Assembly (NCBI RefSeq): GCF_041146395.1
Contig: NC_090990.1
Location: 42,170,001-42,234,000, forward strand
Reading direction: 5' to 3'
Origin: Eulemur rufifrons
Lineage: Eukaryota > Chordata > Mammalia > Primates > Lemuridae
Length of the DNA stretch: 64,000 bases
Made by a program: the position numbers and the translations under genes. Below the pieces are notes generated by a model that saw only the letters and a list, made by a program, of their open reading frames with translations, made no database searches and was not told where the DNA came from. Shown here one piece after another: positions 37,551 to 49,030 of the stretch; the stretch's first letter is position 1; every line of letters starts with the position of its first letter.

Positions 37551-37604
37551 ATTAGGGAATGTCCTAGTGAGAGCTTTTGTGCTGTGTCAAAACCGGCAGA
37601 GAAG

Positions 37605-37890
37605 TTCTAAGGGGAAGTGGGTGCACTTGGAGAGGGACCAGACAAGAGCAGAAAACTCACTTTAGAACAACCCACTGCTACAGGCACTAATCCATTCCCG
37701 AGAGAACTAATCCTTCTAGCCAGAACTAGAACTCACTTACTACCCTGAGAACAGCACCAGGCCTTTCATGAGGGATCCACCCTATGACCCAATCCCCTCC
37801 CACTAGGCCCAGCACCATTCCACTGGGGATCAAAGTTCGACCTGAGTTTCGGTGGGGACAAACCAACCGTATCCCAACCACAGCAGAGAA
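37605..37890 (-). mobile_element. MaLR-like LTR, second piece
   Basis: GAACTCACTTACTACCCTGA, TTTCATGAGGGATCCACCCT, ATGACCCAATCCCCTCCCAC and ATTCCACTGGGGATCAAAGT match the far half of the LTR begun at 36219. Confidence 0.6.
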
Positions 37891-38085
37891 CAAGCAAGAA
37901 AAAACCAGAAAGTTTTCCATGGGATTTTGCAACATGGAGGTTGCTAAAGACTCAGAACTTTCGATGTCAAATTTAAAATATCTCCATTTTATATAATTTT
38001 CACGTAACTGAATGGGACTGGCTCATGATTATATAATTATTGACAATCAGATTTGAATATAAGCTGAGTCAGTTTATTAGGATTA

Positions 38086-38099
38086 CCCCCCCCCCCCCC
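38086..38099 (+). repeat. C homopolymer, 14 nt
   Basis: An uninterrupted run of 14 C. Could fold as an i-motif, or be a sequencing-length error. Confidence 0.95.
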
Positions 38100-38379
38100 A
38101 GCAATGATCAGAGTTAAGCTTTCTGACCTTCTGGCCTAAGATTGGTAGCTTATTAATTATTATTTTTTTCTTTCTAAATTGCTGAAGTGGTCACATTCTG
38201 GGGTCCAGCACTTGACTGGCAGGTTGTTTATTCAACTCTAGGTTTTAGACCCTTTGACCAATATGCCAATCTATTTTAAAAGGCAGTTGGGAAGCATCTC
38301 ATTTGTCCACGACCCTATACAGAATACGTTCAAGACATTTTTGAAGGTGGAGAGGTTTGATGCACATGTATGGAGCTGA

Positions 38380-38560
38380 GAAGGTTAGAGAGAAGAAGCT
38401 AACGTGTGCCAGGTTTGTGCTCAGGTCTTTACATGATCTCACTCCATATTCAAAATAGTCTCATGAGCTAGTTTCCCTGTTTATCAGCTATAAGAAAATT
38501 GAAGTTCAGTGAGTGACAGAAACTGGATTCAAATGCACATTTGGTGGACTCTAAGCCTCT
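38380..38560 (+). repeat. MIR
   Basis: TGCTCAGGTCTTTACATGAT and TCATGAGCTAGTTTCCCTG, then AGTGAGTGACAGAAACTGG. Confidence 0.65.
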
Positions 38561-38569
38561 TTCTGTTAC

Positions 38570-39160
38570 ATCAGTGTTTCTTCAACTGTGTTGCATAGTC
38601 TTACAAATAGATGTTGCATGAAAAAAAGAAATGACCTGTGTCTCCAAAAAGAAATTTGGGAAATGCTGGGTGAAGCAAATTCAAATGCAGAAATTCTCAG
38701 CGCCTTTAATATGTTATGGGGCATTTTAAATCTCCCAGAATGATATATTGTATGCAGTTCATTCAAATGGATTTGACCATGGAACTTTTCTTCTCTCCCT
38801 TCCCCACCCCTGGTGTATTTCTCAGGAACTAGTACTCCATAGGGTACACTTTGAGAAACTCAGCAATAGTATTATATTGACGTGTGCTCGTTCTGCAGAT
38901 GAAAAAACTGAAAGTTGTAGGATCAAATAAGAGATCAAAGGGGAAATTAGAAAGTATTTTTAACTAAATAAAAACCAAGTTTAAACATAAAACAAAAAAC
39001 AAAAAACATAAAACAAAAAAATTTGTGACATACCATTTGCTGTATAATAAAGAAATTTTACTGGCCAAAAAAAAACCCACCAAAAAACTAAAGGTTGTAT
39101 AGTTAAAGTAACTAGCTCATAGTAGCACAGCAAGTTAGGGGCAAACTAAAGACTAGAATA
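38570..39160. other. Intronic, nothing firmly recognised
   Basis: The end is A-rich (AAACAAAAAACAAAAAACAT at about 38990). The part from 38575 to 38870 has TTTCTTCAACTGTGTTGCAT and CTTTGAGAAACTCAGCA, possibly a decayed hAT element. Confidence 0.4.
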
Positions 39161-39179
39161 AAACCTCCTGAATTCCTGT

Positions 39180-39336
39180 AGGAGGGGATGGGTAAATTCA
39201 CTCCTAACGTGTACAATGCACACTATCTGAGTTATGGGCACACTTATAACTTTGACTCAAACTGTACAAAGCAATTCATGTAACCAAAACATTTGTACCC
39301 CTGTAATAGTCTGAAATTAAAAAAAAAAAAAGAAAA
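39180..39336 (+). mobile_element. Very short LINE-1 3' end
   Basis: 157 bp of L1 3' UTR ending TTTGTACCCCTGTAATAGTC plus A tail. Perfect 15-bp target-site duplication CTCCTGAATTCCTGT at 39165-39179 and 39337-39351. Confidence 0.9.
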
Positions 39337-39469
39337 CTCCTGAATTCCTGTGCTGCATATTAAATGTCTTACTGATCAAGTGGATTTTCACTAGCTGGGA
39401 GATGCTTTAAACATATTTGGCAAGATTTACTAGGTCACAGAATTATTAATGGCTCCTTAAGTAATTAAA

Positions 39470-39880
39470 AAAAATGATACAGTTCCTTTGGAAAGCCATT
39501 TGGCAATAAGCTTTAAAATCCCGTCAACTCAGGCATCCCATTCTACAGGATATATCTTGAGCAAGTAACTTAGAATACAGACAAACTGGGGGCTCAAAAT
39601 CTAATTTTTTAATATTGGAGGAATGGAATAATGTGTAGCCATCATAAATAGTTTACATTTCTGCTCTACTATTAAGTGGAAAATCAGGCTATAAAATGTA
39701 ATACTCAGTATGACTTCAACTATGTTATGAAAATAAAGAGTGGAAGGAAATATAACAAAATATTAAAGGTAGTAAGATTTAGGGAAATTTTTCTTCTTTT
39801 ATAATTTTTCCTATGTTCTCTTCAACGAGAATGTATTACTTTCATAATCGTCAAAAAATGATCCACATTAAAAACTTCAT
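39470..39880 (+). mobile_element. Old LINE-1 3' fragment
   Basis: CTTTGGAAAGCCATTTGGCA, CATCCCATTCTACAGGATAT and GGAATGGAATAATGTGTAGC are the old L1M 3' pattern. Confidence 0.65.
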
Positions 39881-39899
39881 TGGAATGATAAGAGAAAAT

Positions 39900-40440
39900 G
39901 TTGTTCATATTGATATTGGCTAAAAGGTTGGAGCCCTGTAATGACTTAATGAATGGTCCCGGTGTTCCTTTTGTACTTTGGCCTCAGTGATGGCATTACT
40001 GTGTGTGCCTCTGTCTAGACAGCATGTCACAAAGCTTTTAAAACTACAGCAACACAGCACTGCTCTGTCTAGACTTTTGCTTCCATCCATTAATACTGTT
40101 TCTCTCCAGTTTGACATCATAATGCAGTCTCTGTGGGCTTACAATGAGATTATCTTGACAATTCTATAGTGAGACGGAGAACTAATGTGGAGTCCTTTCC
40201 TGTTCCCAAACCTTCGCCTTGTCCCTTCTCTGTCCCCATGTTCCTACACTTCAAACTTTTACTTTTAGGCCAAGTTTCTTAAAGACATGTGCACCAAACC
40301 TTGAGCCATTTGAATTTCTAGATACTGAGATTATTTAATTATTAATAGATTCTAACAGGGAACCAGGGTCAAATAAATCTCTCAACAATGTCACTGCCTA
40401 TTTCCCAGAAATTGGTTTCATTCTTTCTTTTCTCTCCCTT
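39900..40440. other. Intronic, nothing recognised
   Basis: No gene or clear repeat. Confidence 0.5.
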
Positions 40441-40449
40441 CCTTTTTGT

Positions 40450-41230
40450 TTTTCCCTTTCATAAATATTTTACTGAGCACTTTCCATGAGTCTAGCCCAT
40501 GAGAGGTGCTGGGAGTTCAGTAGCAAATATAGATAGTACCTGGATTCATAGAGCTTAAAATCTCGTGGAGAAGAAAAAAATTATACAAATATTGCAAGTG
40601 TGATAATTAAGATGTGTTGAGATGTGCAGAGATTGATCGAATCATATGAAAAGACGTATCTAACTAGTGTGAGTATTAGGAAATGTTTCCCTAAGGGATT
40701 GATGCTCATGATGAGACTGAAAGATACCTAGGAGTTAACCAAGGTAGATGGTTGGGCTTTATAGGTAGGTGTAAGTGAGGGAACAGTGGGGTCTAGGAGT
40801 TTAGGGTATAGGTAAGATTTAGAAATGATGGATCATGGAATCAAAACTGGTTCTAAAGGGAAAGAAAGATAGAATGCGATCTTACTGATAGGGAGGAAGC
40901 TTAGATGTCAAGATAATGGAGGTCTAAATGAAGTCCAAGAACAAGTGCAGTGGTATAAGATACCATTTATACCTTGAGCATATAAAATAGAAGGAGAAGA
41001 GACTGTGGAGCCTCCAGTAACTCTTCACAGGTGACTCATGAATTAGTGATTTGGAGGAGGAGCTGTTTCAGAGAGTGAGAAAGTCCAAAAAATGATCATG
41101 GAAGATAGTGGAGTGAAGAGAAGATTATTAGAGATAAGGAAAAGGAGGAACTGAGAGGGCAAAGCACTGGGTGGCTCATTTATAGGCCTGACCCATCTCC
41201 CAGAGTGAGGAAGACAGGAAGATTGTGAGC
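40450..41230 (+). repeat. Unnamed ancient repeat, copy C
   Basis: TACTGAGCACTTTCCATGAG, ATAGAGCTTAAAATCTCGTG and CCCTAAGGGATTGATGCTCA parallel the 34.8 kb copy. Confidence 0.45.
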
Positions 41231-41294
41231 TGGGCACTGAAGTTGTCTTTCAAGGGATTGTAAAGCTGGTGTATGCTAGCTTCATTTCATACAT

Positions 41295-42934
41295 CAGAGT
41301 TTCTCAAAGTGTGGTCTGCAGACCCCAAGGAGTTGCCAAGATCTTCTCTGGGCATCTATGAGTTCAAAACAGTTTTCACAATAATACTAAGACATTATTT
41401 GCCCTTTTCACTGTGTTTATATTTGCCCAGTACAGAAGCACTGGTGGATAAAGCTGCTGCAGCCTTGGTCAAAATCAAGGCAGTGGCATCAAATGCACAG
41501 GAAAACAATTGTTTTACTTAAAGTCATTACTGAAGCAGTAAGGATTGTTAGTGTTATTAAATCGCAATCCTTGAATGGATGTTATTTAAATATTCTATGT
41601 GACAGAATGGGAAGAATGTATAAAGAACTTCCCGTACACTGAGTATGATGGTTGTCTTGAGGAAGAGCAATTCTTTGAGTTCTAAGTCAAAATAGCCACT
41701 TGTCTTGGTTTGGGCTGCTATAACAAATGACCCTGGACTGGTAGATTAAGCAACAAACATTTATTTCTTGCAGTTCTGGAGGTTGGGAAGTCCAAGGTCA
41801 AGGCGCTGGCAGGTTCAGGGTCTGGTGAGGGCCTGCTTTCTGGTTCATAGTTGGCTATTTTCTCACTGTATTCTCACCTGGTAGAAGGGTCAAGGGAAGT
41901 CTCTGTGGTCTCTTTAATAAGGACACTAATCTCATTTATGAGGGCTCCACCCTCATGACCTAATCACTTCCAAAAGTCCCCAGCTCCTAATACCATCACT
42001 TCGAGGATTAGGTTTCAACATATCAATTTTGGGGAGACACAAACGTTCAATCCATGAAGACCACTTTCTTCCTGGAACATCATTTTTACTTGAGAAAATA
42101 ATTGCCAGAAAAGCTATGGTTATCCAGGCTTAGATATTTGGCATATATTGTCTCAAAAATTTAGAGAGCTTATCACTTCAAGAAAACAAATAACGCTATT
42201 TATTACTAATGACAAAATTTGAGCTTTCATGAGAAAATTAAAATTTTGGAAAATAAATCTACCACCATGAGCTTAATAAGATCAATGGTGATATTAACAA
42301 GTTTGATTTTTTTATATTATATAGTAAAATGTGTTAATATTTGTGAAATATGCATACTCAGTGAACTATTATTTTCCAAATTACTAATGCCTGATGTTTT
42401 AGAAATCGTACATGGGCACAAGATCCATTCAAAGTGTATATAGACCAATGGATTGTAATGTAACAGAGTACAAAAAAATTCATTGACATGCTTTCAGGTT
42501 CAGCATTGTAACTAACATAAGAAATCACCACTTGTCAAGTTTTGGTGTAATACTAAAGGAGAATATCCGCAGTCATCTACAAAGACCGTTAAAACACTTC
42601 TCTGTTTTTCAAGTACATGACCTTGTAAAGCTGGGTTTTATTCATGGACTTTAACCAAAACAACATACAGCAACAGAGTGAATGAAAAAGCAAAAAGCAG
42701 CTGCTTTCTACTAACCCAGACATTAAAGGGATTTGCAAAAATGTAGAATTAGGGTAACATGTAATGAGTTTGCTATTGTAATTTTAGATAAACAAATATT
42801 TTAAAAATCTCTCAGTTTTTGTTTTTAATTCCGTGAATATTGATAGATCTATCCCATTTAAGGCTCTTCAGGGTCCGCAGTAATTAGCTGGAGTATAAAG
42901 GGGTCCTGAGACCAAAAGTTTGAGAACCAACATT
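41295..42934 (+). mobile_element. hAT-Charlie-like DNA transposon, split by an LTR
   Basis: Left end CAGAGTTTCTCAAAGTGTGG and right end CCAAAAGTTTGAGAACC are the inverted terminal repeats of the hAT-Charlie group. About 1.28 kb of element remains around the LTR insertion; only scraps of a transposase frame are visible, with many stops. Dead copy. Confidence 0.75.
41701..42060 (-). mobile_element. MLT1A-like LTR inserted in the hAT element
   Basis: Reverse MLT1A order: TTTGGGCTGCTATAACAAAT, CAGTTCTGGAGGTTGGGAAG, GGGCTCCACCCTCATGACCT, TCAATTTTGGGGAGACACAA. Flanked by a perfect 5-bp target-site duplication CCACT at 41696-41700 and 42061-42065. Solitary LTR. Confidence 0.9.
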
Positions 42935-43385
42935 AAAGATGAACATAATTTTCCTGACTATCCCTCATTTCCTTGTCTAGGGTTTCAACCTCGGTATCAT
43001 CATTCATCAAGAGTAGCAGCTCACTGCATAATTAGCATGAGATTGGAAATACTTTTTCCCCTGCACTCAGGAGATGACTGTGTCATTCATCACAGCAGAG
43101 GCTACCTGGCTCTCTGAGGCTGTGGCAATTCTGGTGGTGACAGACAGTCTTCCTACTTTGCCCAGTGGGCTTGCCTGGTATTGAAGCTGCAGCAGCAGCA
43201 GTGATAATGCTAAGGGGAGAGGCAAATATTTGCAGCCAGGCAAGCTCATGGCTTGGTGCTCTGATCCTGAATGAGATTTTTAGCCTATGAGGAAGCAACA
43301 TGAGATAAAAAAGATCATGGCCTTGGAGACACATCCTTTCATTTCTGTTGACAGATTTGTAAAATGAAACAGCATGATGATTGGA
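42935..43385. other. Intronic, nothing recognised
   Basis: No gene; short GCA-rich stretch at about 43190. Confidence 0.5.
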
Positions 43386-43389
43386 AATA

Positions 43390-43770
43390 GGAAGTAGGCT
43401 TTGTCATTGAATCATCCAGTTCAAATTTGGCCTCTGTCACTCCTGGGGTACTGCTTCAGAGGCAACTTAGTTTTTAGGAATCTCAGCTTTCTTATACTGT
43501 ATATAAAATAGGGCTAATAGTATTTATCTCCCAGGATTGTTGTAAAGATTGAGACAATCATGTAATGTCTCAGCATGCAATAATAAAAGCCAACCTTTAG
43601 TAAACACTTCATAAGCATTTCAACATACTTTCAATAACCCTATTAGGGAATGCTATTTTTAACACAGCTTTACAGATGGGGAAGCTGCAGCTCAGAGATG
43701 TTAAGTAACTTGCTCAACAACAAAGCCAGCAAGTTGTTACGATTCACTCAATCCTCTTCCACGTTCTGAA
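43390..43770 (+). repeat. MIR pair
   Basis: First copy ends with AGATTGAGACAATCATGTAA; the second has GCTTTACAGATGGGGAAGCT and GCTCAGAGATGTTAAGTAAC. Confidence 0.8.
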
Positions 43771-44038
43771 TCACTGAGCTTTGTGCTACTTTGGCTTTCC
43801 AAAACTTTCCAAAATTTGTTAGCCCTCTTCAGTACTCATCCCACCTGGGATTGATACAGTATTAAAGGGATAATTTGTATAAACCCTCCAGCACCATTCC
43901 TGCATATAATAGGAATATAATAAATGTTCATTCCTCATTTCTTACAAACCATATTTTACTGGAAGGGAAATGTGCAGTTTTCTCCTTCGCTTAAACTTTG
44001 TTTCTCCAAATTGATGCAGGGGTCTTTCCTCTCTTTAG

Positions 44039-44132
44039 GAGAGTAAGTCGATCCGCTACCCCCACGGCAGTTACCTGCCAGCTGAGCAACTGGTCAGAGT
44101 GGACAGATTGCTTTCCATGCCAAGACAAAAAG
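44039..44132 (+). CDS. C8A: C8A coding exon 2: propeptide end and start of thrombospondin type 1 domain
   Basis: Begins after CTCTTTAG and completes Gln26, then encodes residues 27-57 and ends in phase 0 at AAG before GTAAGA. Residues 27-30 read RVSR. In human C8A the propeptide ends RVRR, so the R-x-x-R form needed by furin-type enzymes remains but one arginine is replaced by serine. Mature chain would start at Ser31. Residues 39-53 hold the first part of the TSP1 domain with a WSEW motif; Trp44 is the site known to be C-mannosylated in the human protein. Cys39, Cys50 and Cys53 fit the family disulfide pattern. Confidence 0.97.
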
Positions 44133-44869
44133 GTAAGACATTTACAAACAGTTTTGGGCCATTTCATATTTGATTTGTGCATTAGGCATTCAAATGGAGA
44201 TAAGCAGTTGGGGCTACAATTCTAAGGGTCTGGGGAGAAATGGGTATTTGAAAGCCATGGGCACAGGGCTGCTGAAACTCATTTCTTATTTGCAAGGCTT
44301 TGTTGGGTGAGGCTGCAAATGACGTGTATGTAATGACTCAGAGGCAGAAAAGAGGCCATCTGGACACGGGCACATTTATCCCCAATGGCCTTTCTGGGTC
44401 CTGGCCAATCTATTCCCCTCTAATGAGGGTCATCTGGGGGACTAACGGATTAGTAACAAAATGCCAAGCTGCTGGCAGGGAGCCGAGTAACGATGTGCGT
44501 AGCTAGATAAACCAGGAAGGGTGCGCCCGAGGATTCCACTTTCAGAAACTGAAAGGGCCAGTGAACAAAGGTGTGTCTATTTTGCCCATCTAAATGGTTT
44601 TGAGTGGTCCAAAAGGATCCTGAACCCCCCTGGCATTTGAAGGGAAGGGGGACGTTGGGAGCTGTCTGCTCTGGCAGGGAGGGGTTCAGAATCACTGGCT
44701 TATCGTGATAACAAAATACAGTCTAACTTCTACTCTGTCTTATCATTGTTTTGAAATTCCCTTCAGTCAACACATGCCTGTAGTGGATGTTCCTTTCCCC
44801 ACGGGGCACGCCACTGCCTGAACCTTGCCTATAGCACAGTACTGCCGAGTGGAAGTGTTTAAGCTTCAA

Positions 44870-45060
44870 TTCTGCAGTTTAAGATTTAACATAGCCCCTT
44901 AACTGCTATGTTAATTTGGATAATTTTTTAATTCTCTCTGTGCCTCAGTTTCCTTGTCTATGAATGGGGTTTATAGAATTATTATGAGCACTAAGTGAGT
45001 AATGTGTGCAAGATGCCGTCTGGCTCAGAGCAAGCGTTCAACAAAATGTTAGCTGTTTCT
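44870..45060 (+). repeat. MIR
   Basis: CTGTGCCTCAGTTTCCTTGT then CTATGAATGGGG. Confidence 0.85.
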
Positions 45061-45390
45061 CTAGCTACTATCTGTGCCTGCCTCTGCAACCCCCCTCCCA
45101 TTGCCCGGAGTCCATCCTGCTCTCCTCTCACCTGAGCTCTTGCAGGGCCTGCAGATGGTCATCCTGCCTCCAGATCCACCCCTCAGGTAGACACAGTGGT
45201 GCTCTGAATGTCTCTGATGAGTTATTCGAAATAACAGCACTATTAAGTGGTGGAAACACACACAATTTGGACCTAGTTTATTCAATCGAGGCCTAAAATT
45301 CATTATTCTGCCTTTCCCGTCTCTGAGAAATGCCAAAGATCCTAGACTACAAGTGTCTGGCCCCCAAATTCTCATTTTGCTATGATATCC

Positions 45391-45837
45391 TGTATTAGTT
45401 TCCCGAGTCAGTTTTAATGCATTGCCACAAACTTGGTGGCTTAAAACAAGAGAAAGTTCTGGAGGCCAGGAGTCTGAAATCAAGGTGTCGGCAGGGCCAT
45501 GTTCCCTCCTGACGTCTCCAGGGGAGAATTCATTCTTTGCCCCTTTCAACTTCTGGTGGCTATTGGCAGTCCTTAACCCTCGGCTGCATCACTCCAGTCT
45601 CCGCCTCCCTGGCCATGCTGCCATCTCCTCTTCCAGGTGTCTTTTCCTCTGTGTGTGTGTCTTCTTCTTACAAGACACTGTGATGGCATTTGGTGCCACC
45701 CAGGTAATCCAGTGGAATCTCCTCATCTCAAAATTCTTAATAAATCTGCAAAGACCCCTTTTCCAAATAAGGTAACATTTATAAATTCCATGGGTTAGGA
45801 CTTGATATTTTGTGTGGACATTATTCAACCTGTTATA
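45391..45837 (-). mobile_element. MLT1-type LTR (MLT1C/D-like), reversed
   Basis: TGTATTAGTTTCCCGAGTCA, ACTTGGTGGCTTAAAACAAG, GGTGTCGGCAGGGCCATGTT, GTAATCCAGTGGAATCTCCT and the TTATTCAACCTGTTATAC end. Confidence 0.85.
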
Positions 45838-46034
45838 CGTCCTAAACTAAACTTTTCTCACGTGTTTCAGTTTAGACAGCAGATAGTCAGCACAAATGAA
45901 TGACTTGTAGTTTAGATCAGAATGGAATTACTTTCTTAGTGACTCAAAAGGACACGTGTTTTTAAAAGTATTCCTTAAAATAATTAAATTCTGTTAATTA
46001 TTTAAGTGAAAGACTACCCTAGTTTCTTTTTATT

Positions 46035-47027
46035 TATTTATTTATTTTTTATTTCAGCTCATTATGGGGGTATAAAAGTTCAGGTTATATATATTGCCCA
46101 TGCCCCCCCATCCCCCCGAGTCTGAGCTTCAAGCGTGTCCATTCCCTAGACAGTGCGCATCGCACTCATCAAGTAGGTATACACCCATCCCCTCCCCCCG
46201 GCCCCCACCTCTGTCCGATACCCAATTGGTGTTATTCCCAAATGTGCACTTAGGTAATGATCAGGAAAACCAGTTTGCTGGCGAGTATATGTGGTGCTTA
46301 TTTTTCCATTCTTGGGATACTTCACTTAATGGAATGGGTTCCAACTCTCTTCAGGAGAACCAAAAAGATGCCATATCATCGTTATTTCTTATAGCTGAAT
46401 AATATTCTATGGTATACATATACCACATTTTGCTAATCCATTCCTGAATTGATGGGCATTTGGGTTGTTTCCACATCCTTGCAATTGTGAATTGTGCTGC
46501 TATAAACATTCGGGTGCAGGTGTCTTTTTTATAGAATGACTTTTGTTCTTCTGGGTAGATGCCCAATAATGGGATCGCTGGATCGAATGGTAGGTCTACT
46601 TGAATCTGTTTAAGGTATCTCCATATTGTTTTCCACAGGGGTTGCACTAGTTTACAGTCCCACCAGCAGTGTATGAGTGTTCCTGTCTCTCCACATCCAC
46701 GCAAACATGTATTGTTATGGGATTTTTTGATAAAGGCCATTCTCACTGGAGATAAGTGATATCTCATTGCCAAAGTAACAGTCATGAGAGTAAACAGACA
46801 ACCTACAGAATGGGAAAAAATTTTCGCATACTACACATCAGATAAAGGACTGATAACAAGAATCTATTTAGAACTCAGGAAAATCAGTAAGAAAAAATCG
46901 AACAACCCTATCAAAAAGTGGGCAAAGGACATGAATAGAAATTTTTCAAAAGAAGATATAAAAATGGCTAACAAACATATGAAAAAATGTTCAACATCTC
47001 TAATCATCAGGGAAATGCAAATCAAAA
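46035..47027 (-). mobile_element. LINE-1 insertion with internal inversion (twin priming)
   Basis: From about 46771 down to 46035 on the minus strand lie the last part of ORF2 (WWDCKLVQPLWKTIWRYLKQ, AIPLLGIYPEEQKSFYKK) and the 3' UTR with an A-rich tail. From about 46772 to 47027 on the plus strand lies the adjoining upstream part of ORF2 ([35 protein letters not shown]), so the 5' block is inverted. Perfect 17-bp target-site duplication CCTAGTTTCTTTTTATT at 46018-46034 and 47028-47044. This structure fits twin priming during reverse transcription. Confidence 0.95.
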
Positions 47028-47329
47028 CCTAGTTTCTTTTTATTAATATGTTTCTCTGTCTCAGAATCACCCAAACAAAGATATGCATTTCTGGAAAGAA
47101 ACATCATCTACTAGCTAGAAAAGAAAATTATGTCTTAATGATGCCAACCACAGGCAATAGCACGGAGAAGTCCCTTAGGGAGTGTTGGCATCAACCTTCC
47201 TGCAACACAGTATCTTCATTATTTGATAGCAACCTGGAGAACAGGGAACTGATGGGAATGAACCCTATGGCTTGCACCATTATTCTATGTGTAGGTGCCA
47301 TAGGAAGGATGATAATGGCAGTAACAGTC

Positions 47330-47540
47330 TTCACTTACTAAATAATTTCTAGGTACCAGGCACTGTGCTAATGCTTTAAATAGTCGACCTCCACAGCCAA
47401 CTATAAATGTCAATGATAGATACCACCATCCACTTTGTTTAGGTCACCCGTTAAGAAAGTGGCAGAGCCTAGATTTAAAACTTGGTCAGTCTGACTCCAA
47501 AAATCCTGAGTGGCTAATCACTGTACTCTACTGCCTCCCT
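47330..47540 (+). repeat. MIR
   Basis: TTCTAGGTACCAGGCACTGT and AAGAAAGTGGCAGAGCCTAG. Confidence 0.75.
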
Positions 47541-47639
47541 CAATTATTCTTCAGAGTCATGAGTGACATTAACAGTCGCTGACGCCAATTCCTTCTGGAG
47601 TAGCCCGACAACTGGCTACAGGAATGATGACGATATTGG

Positions 47640-47960
47640 TAACTACTATTACGGAGTATGTACCAGAAGCCAGGCAAAGTGCCAGTTCCTTCACATGTAT
47701 TATCACTAACCTTTGCAACACTCTCAGATATATCTTACTCTATAAATGAGAAAACTGAGGATCAGAGATGGTCAGTAGTTTACCTAGTGATGCATATACA
47801 CTAAGTGGCAGAGCTGGAATTCTCACTTAGCTTGAAATGGGATTTGTAATAACACTCAAACCTCATAAACTTGTGAAGATTAAATAATGTAAAGAATGTA
47901 AAGCGGCCAAGAGTAAGCACTCAATAAATGGTAGCTACCATCACCATTATCATGTTGGTA
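47640..47960 (+). repeat. MIR
   Basis: CTCTATAAATGAGAAAACTG, AGGATCAGAGATGGTC and AAGTGGCAGAGCTGGAATTC. Confidence 0.9.
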
Positions 47961-47964
47961 ACTA

Positions 47965-48345
47965 CAGGTTTTAAAAATCTAATGAACTTTTTGAAAGAGC
48001 AAGAAAGAAAATTGACTCTACATTTGTATGCTGATCACTCTTTTATTTGCTGTGCCAAGGGGCGGGAGTGTGGGTGGAAAATTGAAATATCCTGACATTC
48101 CCAAATTGATCATTGACTATAATCTCTTCCCACAGAGTTTACAAACCTCTTAGCGCTGTTATGAACTGAAAGGCAGGACAGGCAAATGGCCAGGTCCAAT
48201 CTTCGCCTCCTTGCCTGCTCTGCCCCTTTGCTAATGAGCAGGTTACTTAGACAGAGGTGGGCAAAAGGAGAGGTAAGCTGCTCTTCTCCTCAACTCACCC
48301 ACTGGAATCATCCAGAAAAGACTGTGTGGATACCAATAACCATGT
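47965..48345. other. Intronic, nothing recognised
   Basis: No gene or clear repeat. Confidence 0.5.
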
Positions 48346-48349
48346 GAAA

Positions 48350-48720
48350 ACCACCTCTGTTGATTGAGTACCAATGATATACCAGGCACATGGCTAGGAG
48401 CTTTTTCATACATTCTCTCACTTAGAGCTCATAGAGTCCTTTCAAGGTGAGGTGCCATGACACCCATTTTACATACTAGAAAACAGACCTCAGGAAAGGT
48501 AAGTGACTTGGTCAGTCGGTAAGCAAATCTGGGCTCTGAACCCAAGTCCGTCTAATCCTCATGCTCAACTGTAGGACACAGGTGAAAGAATCATTAGCAA
48601 GTGTACTAGGCCACTGAGGTCAACCACCTCATTTTACAGATCTAGAAACTGAGGCACCTAGAATGGGGCCCTGATACTTCATACAGCAAGTAAGAAATGG
48701 ATTCAGGTCAGGAGCTCACT
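48350..48720 (+). repeat. MIR pair
   Basis: First copy: ATACCAGGCACATGGCTAGG and CATTTTACATACTAGAAAAC. Second: CATTTTACAGATCTAGAAAC then TGAGGCACC. Confidence 0.85.
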
Positions 48721-48894
48721 TCTCTTGCTGCTCAAATCATTGCTTTCTTGTTTACATACTAACATTTTTGAAGGAAGGGCCTGTGGGCTGAGCCAAGGAA
48801 ACAGGAAGCAGAAAATACAGGGCTGCCTGTTCCTGGATCGGACACTCGGTGTGCATGTTCTGCATGCAGCATGCTTGTATTGCTACACATTTTA

Positions 48895-49030
48895 TCTCCT
48901 CAGCTAAACACTAAGCTTCTTGAAGGCAGGGATAGGACCTCATATTTCTGTGAATATGCTAGTCTTCATCTTCCTCCTTCTACACTAGTGCCTAACACCA
49001 TATACTCCATAGAAAGCATTATCAGGAAAC
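48895..49030 (+). repeat. L2 3' end
   Basis: TAAGCTTCTTGAAGGCAGGG and TAGTGCCTAACACCATA. Confidence 0.7.

Noticed and set aside
45061..45549. 162-codon minus-strand frame
   Set aside because: About a third of it lies in a MaLR LTR; no recognised domain.
46351..46785. 144-codon minus-strand open frame
   Set aside because: Its protein is the end of L1 ORF2, part of the twin-primed L1, not a host gene.
46784..47032. 82-codon plus-strand open frame
   Set aside because: It is the inverted upstream part of the same L1 ORF2.
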